This document shows, piece by piece, positions 58,839-64,000 of a DNA stretch of 64,000 nt; positions within the stretch are counted from its first letter, which is position 1, and the number at the start of each line of letters is the position of its first letter. The DNA is from Glycine soja. Lineage: Eukaryota > Streptophyta > Magnoliopsida > Fabales > Fabaceae. The position numbers and the translations under genes are program-made. The notes under the pieces are model-generated. The model did not search any database. It was not told the origin of the DNA and worked only from the letters and a program-made list of their open reading frames with translations. The stretch lies in contig NC_041003.1 of the NCBI RefSeq assembly GCF_004193775.1, positions 30,184,263-30,248,262 of the forward strand, written 5' to 3'.

Positions 58839-59652
58839 ATGGCTTCTTCACCAGCCTCGCCTCCTCCTCCTCCTCTTTCTCCTCCTCCTCCTCCTGACGC
58901 ATCAGCTTCACCGTCTGGCGTGAAGCGGACACGGAAAGCCTCACGTCTACGATCCTTGTCTACTAGACCAGCTGGTGCTGAGAGACCAGTGGTCCATGTT
59001 GATTCTGCTACCGGTAAGGCCGACGGTCCCCACAGGAAGAAATTAAGAACATATTTGGGGATTGTGGCACGTGATAAGGTGGACGTGATGTACGAGAACT
59101 GGAAGAAGGTCCCTACTGCTCAGAAGGACTTGATTTGGGAGGATATTCAAATATTTTTATTTTCTTATTTGATGTTCTTTAATTAATAGCCAAAAAATAC
59201 ATTATTGTAACAAATAAACCTTATTTTTTTATTGTCAGGCGGAATTTGAAATCCCAGAGGCTCTTGACAATAGGACGAAAAAAAGTTACTTAAGACTGTC
59301 GGCGAGAGATGGAGGCAGTTTAAATCAGACCTCACGAGGAAATGGGCCCTTGCAGCCGATCAGGACGGTGTGGACGACACTGTCTGTGAGAAATATGACA
59401 TAAGCAAGGAAAAATGGGCCCAGTTTTGCCAAACTCGCAGAGACCCTTCTTGGGAGGTATGTACCTTGCCATTTAATTTGTTTTTCAAAAAACATTAACT
59501 TGTTATAATTCATTCTAGCAATTTGAAACATTATTGTTTTATTTTTGTAGGATGTGTGGAAAAAGGCACAGGCCATCCAGAAACAGAACACTGCCCCCCA
59601 CGTTTTGTTTCGTGGGGGTTATGAATATTTGGAGTAGAAGTTCCAGGCTGAG
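58839..59652 (+). pseudogene. Ptta/En/Spm-type plant transposase gene (Transposase_24), truncated
   Basis: Exon 1 (58,839-about 59,149) begins MASSPASPPPPPLSPP and contains GRKKLRTYLGIVARDK-like text (RKKLRTYLGIVARDKVDVMY) and KVPTAQKDLIWEDIQ. Exon 2 (59,240-59,457) reads AEFEIPEALDNRTKK, then in another frame ERWRQFKSDLTRKWALAADQ and KWAQFCQTRRDPSWE. Exon 3 (59,551-59,652) reads KKAQAIQKQNTAPHV and GGYEYLE, then a TAG. Defects: the exon 1 donor is not GT (CAAATATT), there is a frameshift near 59,290, a TAG in exon 3, and an LTR cuts the gene at 59,653. The domain occurs in CACTA/En-Spm transposons and derived genes. Confidence 0.75.
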
Positions 59653-60614
59653 TGATGCAATCCTACTCCGCAAGGGCATTGGATAGAAAAACTCCAAGTA
59701 GATTGGGCCAGAGATGCAAGAGAAGGCCCTAGGGTTCTTATGAGCCTTAGGGTAGATTTCGGGCCCATGGGCTAAGTACGAGCCCGCTTATCTTTGTAAA
59801 TATTAGATTAAGGTTTCATTATTTTTGGGCCTTGTATTTAGGGCTCCATAATGTAGGTAGGGTACCCTAGAAATATAGGATTTTTCAGCCCTTGTATTTT
59901 AGGGCACCTAGACTAGTTTTTGTATTAGGGATAGTTTTGTAATTTCACATGCACTAAGTGGATATTTGATGTGTGTGGTTGGAAATAAATTTAATTGAAT
60001 TGGTAGAAGCCCAATCCAATTAAATTTTAGAGGGGGAGGTGAGCATTTGCTTACTACACCCCATTGCCACATCATATAGTCACACTTTGTGCATGTCCTT
60101 CATGCTTTTCATGCCTCATGACACCTAAGCACACTTAGTGGAGAATCTTGGAATTGATCTTGGATTAGTGGGCTGAACCATAACTAAAATTCACTAATCA
60201 TAATTAGTGAAATTTTGGCTCCAAAGTTTGGCTCCACAAATTCAAATTCAAATTCAAGTGAAATTTGAATTTCCCTCCAATTTTGTGTGACACTTAGGCT
60301 ATAAATAGAGGTCATGTGTGTGCATTTTTTTCAACTTTGATGATTTGAATATTAACTTCAGATTTCAGAGCTCTTTTTGAGCACAAAATTTCGTGCTCTT
60401 CTCTCCCCCTCCCTTCATTCATCTCCTTCTTCCTCCAAGCTCTTATCCATGGCCTCCTATGGTGGTGAGCTTCTTCTAGACTCATCTTCTCCTTGAAGTG
60501 GCGTCTCCTCTCTCTCTTCCTTCTCCATTCCGCTGCCATTTATCTTCCAAGAAGCAAAGGAATCCATTGATGAAGAAGATCCTAGGCCTACAAGCTCCAA
60601 TGGAGCTTGCATCA
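59653..60614 (+). mobile_element. Full LTR (962 bp) of the gag-RT family, plus orientation
   Basis: TGATGCAATCC...GCTTGCATCA. U3 matches the inverted LTR at 60,625-61,225; the TATA box CTATAAATAG is at 60,299-60,308; R-U5 matches copies A and B (CCATGGCCTCCTATGGTGG; CTACAAGCTCC). It interrupts the transposase gene on its left. No primer site or internal region follows on the right, so it is a solo or rearranged LTR. The base runs flanking it (CTGAG and TGATT) do not form a target duplication. Confidence 0.8.
60299..60308 (+). promoter_or_regulatory. TATA box of the gag-RT family LTR
   Basis: CTATAAATAG within GGCTATAAATAGAGGTCATG; conserved in copy B on the minus strand at 16,287-16,296. Confidence 0.7.
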
Positions 60615-60624
60615 TGATTCAGTG

Positions 60625-61225
60625 ATTTGAATTTGAATTTGTGGAGCCAAACTTTGGAGCCAAAATTTCACTAATTATGATTAGTGAATTTTAGTTATGG
60701 TTCAGCCCACTAATCCAAGATCAATTCCAAGATTCTCCACTAAGTGTGCTTAGGTGTCATGAGGCATGAAAAGCATGAAGGACATGCACAAAGTGTGACT
60801 ATATGATGTGGCAATGGGGTGTAGTAAGCAAATGCTCACCTCCCCCTCTAAAATTTAATTGGATTGGGCTTCTACCAATTCAATTAAATTTATTTCCAAC
60901 CACACACATCAAATATCCACTTAGTGCATGTGAAATTACAAAACTACCCCTAATACAAAAACTAGTCTAGGTGCCCTAAAATACAAGGGCTGAAAAATCC
61001 TATATTTCTAGGGTACCCTACCTACATTATGGAGCCCTAAATACAAGGCCCAAAAATAATGAAACCTTAATCTAATATTTACAAAGATAAGCGGGCTCGT
61101 ACTTAGCCCATGGGCCCGAAATCTACCCTAAGGCTCATAAGAACCCTAGGGCCTTCTCTTGCATCTCTGGCCCAATCTACTTGGAGTTTTTCTATCCAAT
61201 GCCCTTGCGGAGTAGGATTGCATCA
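60625..61225 (-). mobile_element. 3' LTR of copy C, U3 only, inverted to its neighbour
   Basis: On the minus strand it starts TGATGCAATCC at 61,225, directly after a polypurine tract (AAGGGGGAGGGAA) that closes the gag-RT element. It runs 601 bp and stops at ATTTGAATTTG just short of where the TATA box would be. With 59,653-60,258 it forms an inverted repeat of about 600 bp per arm around a spacer of about 365 bp. Confidence 0.8.
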
Positions 61226-62904
61226 TTCCCTCCCCCTTGAAAAGGATTTGACCTCAAATCCTGAGGTTCTTGAAACTTTGGGTGTTTTTCCTCAACACCT
61301 CTAAAAAGAACAAAAACATATGTATTAGTGGTGTTTAGTATGTTGAAGTAAGGTAAGGTCTGAAAACTCATTTCCTGGGCATCTTCCCATGAAGGAACAT
61401 GGTTCCTCACCAACTCAATGAGTGGTGCTACAAGAATAGACAAATATGGGGCAAACCTTGTGTAAAAGTTTGTTAAGTCTTGGAAGCCCCAAATTTTTCT
61501 TACACTTGGTGGAGCGGGCCACTCAGGAATGACCTTTATTCTCTTAGGGTTCATGGGAACCCCTTGATCACAATTTAAAAAATTAAGAAAAGTAAAGCAA
61601 TAGAACATACCTTTTTCTGTATTTTCATGTTGATTATTCCTACCAAAAAGTATGACAAACCTAAGGTGTCCCATATGACTACCTAAGTTTGTATTGAAAC
61701 TAAAAATAAGAACAAACCTACCTAATGAGTCCCTATGTACACAAATCATGAAGATGTTGGGTGCACGAGTGATTTTACAAATGAGTGTTGCACCACCCAA
61801 AGCATTCATCATACCACCTATTTTAGGGATTTGGTGCCTAATAATACCTATTTTGGGCACCAACAAAGCACAAGGATTTAAGCTCTTGCGAACCAAACCC
61901 TCATCCAACAACTCCTTTACTTGAGGAATAAACTCAAGCCTAAGAGGTGTGGCAACGCGAACAAGTGTCTTTTTACAAAGGAGAAAATGTGGAGGTTGTT
62001 TAAGAGGGGAAATTTCTTTAATATTTGTCTTTATTTCAAAATGTCTTTCCTTCTTAGCTAACCTCTTGGAGGAGACACTTACCTCCTTACACTCCTCCTT
62101 AACCATTAAAGGTTGTCCTTCTTCTTGGGGGTAGATCTCTTCACTAGATTCTTCCCCTTTTGCTTCTTCACTTTTATTAGAGGAAGATGAAGTAGTAGCC
62201 TCATCTTGGCTACTATAAATATCTTGGCCCCTTATAATCATGGTTTTCTTGGTGGGGCATTGAGAAGTAATGTGTCCTCTTCCAAGACATTTAAAGCACT
62301 TCATGGTGCTAGTCTTCTCTTGCTTACTAGCCTTAAGGGGTTGCTTTTCTATTGTCTTCCCCTTATCATCTTTGGGCTTAGAAGGTCTCACCCCTAAGAT
62401 TCCTTGACCTTGGTCTTTCTTTGGATAAGAGTGAGAGCCATAAGATTTTGAAGTAGACTTCCTTTTAAGTTGTTGCTCTACCCTTATTTCCCAATCTAAA
62501 TTAGCCTCTACATTGTCCTTCCCATGGAAGTATGGGAGTTTATTGTTAACCTCTTGAGGCTTTCTTTCATTTTCTCTCCTATGGGAGTGAGGTCTAAGAT
62601 ATGACCTATGCCTTCCTTCATAATAGTCACGAAGTTCTTCACTTAGGCTCTTGCAAGAGTTATGACTACTATAGGAGACATGTTTTTCTCTTTTCATTTC
62701 TTTCATTATTTTTCTTCTTTCTTCCTCTCTTATTTTCTTTCTTTCATCTTGACTTATTTCTTCCACTCTTTTTTTACCTTTTTCTTTTCTCTCTTGTTTT
62801 TCTTTCCACAACTTAAGGGATCTCAACTCATCTAATATCTTATACAAGGGGTCCTTAGGAGTAGAAACCTCACCATTAACACTAGATGAAGAATGAAGAC
62901 TCAT
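61192..62904 (-). CDS. Gag-RT fusion ORF of a non-autonomous Ty3/gypsy family, copy C
   Basis: An open frame of 570 codons starting MSHSSS-like (MSLHSSSSVNGEV). Order: coiled-coil Lys/Glu-rich region (residues about 30-75), gag with NNKLPYFHGKDNVEANLDWE (about 125-145), a zinc knuckle CFKCLGRGHITSQC (about 204-217), an acidic linker, then RT-derived text (VKELLDEGLVRKSLNPCALL near 325; FMICVHRDSLGRFVLIFSF near 390; NPKRIKVIPEWPAPPSVRK near 455; VAPLIELVRNHVPSWEDAQE near 500). The YxDD catalytic motif is replaced (FSFNTNL), much of the fingers domain is missing, and no RNase H or integrase follows. The last codons run into the 3' LTR. It may still make an RNA-binding Gag. Confidence 0.8.
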   Translation of the reverse strand: MSLHSSSSVNGEVSTPKDPLYKILDELRSLKLWKEKQERKEKGKKRVEEISQDERKKIREEERRKIMKEMKREKHVSYSSHNSCKSLSEELRDYYEGRHRSYLRPHSHRRENERKPQEVNNKLPYFHGKDNVEANLDWEIRVEQQLKRKSTSKSYGSHSYPKKDQGQGILGVRPSKPKDDKGKTIEKQPLKASKQEKTSTMKCFKCLGRGHITSQCPTKKTMIIRGQDIYSSQDEATTSSSSNKSEEAKGEESSEEIYPQEEGQPLMVKEECKEVSVSSKRLAKKERHFEIKTNIKEISPLKQPPHFLLCKKTLVRVATPLRLEFIPQVKELLDEGLVRKSLNPCALLVPKIGIIRHQIPKIGGMMNALGGATLICKITRAPNIFMICVHRDSLGRFVLIFSFNTNLGSHMGHLRFVILFGRNNQHENTEKGMFYCFTFLNFLNCDQGVPMNPKRIKVIPEWPAPPSVRKIWGFQDLTNFYTRFAPYLSILVAPLIELVRNHVPSWEDAQEMSFQTLPYFNILNTTNTYVFVLFRGVEEKHPKFQEPQDLRSNPFQGGGNDAILLRKGIG

Positions 62905-64000
62905 GTTGGTTCCTAAGTTATGGTTCTTTCTTGTTGGGGGTTTGAAAACAAAAGGTAAAATAAACTATGGTTGAAACTAGCCAAAATAAACACTATAAGA
63001 GGTGTGAAAGATAAGGTAAAAACTAATTGGTAAAAGGCAAGCTATCTAGGTGGTTTGACAATGGAGGGTAAAAGAAATAAGCTATGAAAGTAAGCAAGAA
63101 ATTAAAGTGCAAGAAATGCAAACTAGGCGGATCCTAAGAGTGTTTGGATGACCTCATTTAAGGTTCCCAACAAAACACTCACTATCCTAAGGGAAAATTG
63201 CCTAAATTATTACACACAAATGGAAGTAGGGTGACCTAGCGGAGGCTCCCAACTTACTTCCAATGAAAGGCCTTTTTGTTACAAAATTTGAAAGTAAAAC
63301 AAATTGCCAATTACAAAATTACAGAGAAAAAAAACAGTCCTCAATTGTGGTGGCTATTCTCTCTTTAGTGTTTCACTCAATTTGGAGTGCTTCTTAGTCC
63401 AATAGCTCTTAAGGTGGTTGGCCCCTTTCTTCTTGACTCAAATTCTTCAAGATATGGCACCAATCCTCCTTTCCAATTCCCTATATGGCAACTCACAACC
63501 AAGGAAACAAAGAGACAAGCAATAACCAAAGACCAAAAAAAAAATGAAATGAAAGCTAAACCAATAGAGTTTTAACAAGACAAATTTCCAAGGATTATTC
63601 AACAATTAAAGCAATGAAAAGCACAAAAGAGCAAGCTAGGACTCAAAGAGAAACCTAGAATGGCTCTAGAGTAGAGTAGAAAAACTCTAAAAAAAAAAAG
63701 ACTCAAGAAACCTCTAGTTTTGGCACTTGTTTTCACAATAATTTTCAATTGAAATTTCAGAACTAGGATTGGTATAAAATAGGCACCAATTATAGAACAA
63801 ATTTTGAGCCAAAACAACAAGCACACTTTCCTTTCACTTTTTTTTTTTTTTTTCCTGGACACTGATTTTTCTGCCAACTTGTGAGATTTTTCTTATTTTT
63901 TCCTTTAATCCAAATCGCTTGCTTCTTTTTTTATAATTTTGGTCCAGATGTCTAGAAAATTCAGTAAAAGTTTCAGCTCACAAAACGTAGTGACCAATTC
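62905..64000 (-). mobile_element. Leader of gag-RT family copy C
   Basis: The untranslated region upstream of the gag-RT frame on the minus strand. 63,270-64,000 matches 14,430-15,150 (copy B) and 879-2,660 (copy A, minus its nested LTR). From copy B's spacing the primer site and 5' LTR should lie about 800-1,000 bp beyond the window edge. No gene within. Confidence 0.7.

Noticed and set aside
60612..60640. Primer-binding site after the plus-oriented LTR
   Set aside because: TGATTCAGTGATTTG does not match the initiator-Met site (TGGTATCA) used by copies A and B, so no internal region begins here.

Overview
This window looks like repeat-rich, probably pericentromeric DNA of a legume, most likely soybean or a close Glycine relative. 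The organism call rests on LTR families that I associate with soybean (U3 regions rich in GTAATCGATTAC, LTRs with CGCTTAGCG/CGCTAAGCG motifs), Ogre-type elements and plant gene fragments. It is inference, not a database match. No bacterial or organellar signal, tRNA, rRNA or CRISPR array was seen.

Layout. 1-17,400 is a pile of nested Ty3/gypsy fragments. Two minus-strand copies of a gag-RT family (copy A 879-4,250; copy B 12,893-16,345) flank two partial Ogre-like elements (4,251-8,401 and 8,656-12,892). 17,401-22,724 is AT-rich DNA without a recognisable gene. 22,725-28,451 is a CACTA-type DNA transposon with a matching 3-bp target duplication; a small Ty1/copia element lies inside it. 28,988-30,345 holds further CACTA termini, one followed by a captured exon of ribosomal protein S11. 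35,478-35,588 is one exon of a GAPN-like aldehyde dehydrogenase.

The main object is 35,637-52,706: a 17,070-bp LTR element inserted next to that exon, flanked by GTATG on both sides. Its two 2,163-bp LTRs look identical, so it moved recently, yet I see no protease, reverse transcriptase, RNase H or integrase in it. It carries decayed Ogre ORF1 and gag, then about 8 kb of tandem arrays up to the 3' LTR. Many array units fold into short hairpins, and the stem bases change together between units and between elements. A second copy of the GAPN segment at 56,099-56,640 lacks the insertion and shows what the empty site looked like.

52,707-58,250 is the only low-copy stretch: a PLAC8/plant-cadmium-resistance-type gene with three visible exons, an orphan C-terminal domain of a CHX cation/H+ antiporter, the GAPN duplicate and hAT-like remnants. 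58,839-64,000 is again transposon: an En/Spm-type transposase gene cut by an LTR, that LTR in inverted orientation against a second LTR, and a third copy (C) of the gag-RT family. Copy C keeps a 570-codon frame whose RT catalytic motif is gone.

How the parts fit: neither the 17-kb element nor the gag-RT family can encode its own pol, so both must have used enzymes supplied in trans. The hairpin arrays are the best candidate for an undescribed feature here. Sequence comparisons were made by eye; copy counts and boundaries of degenerate repeats are approximate.
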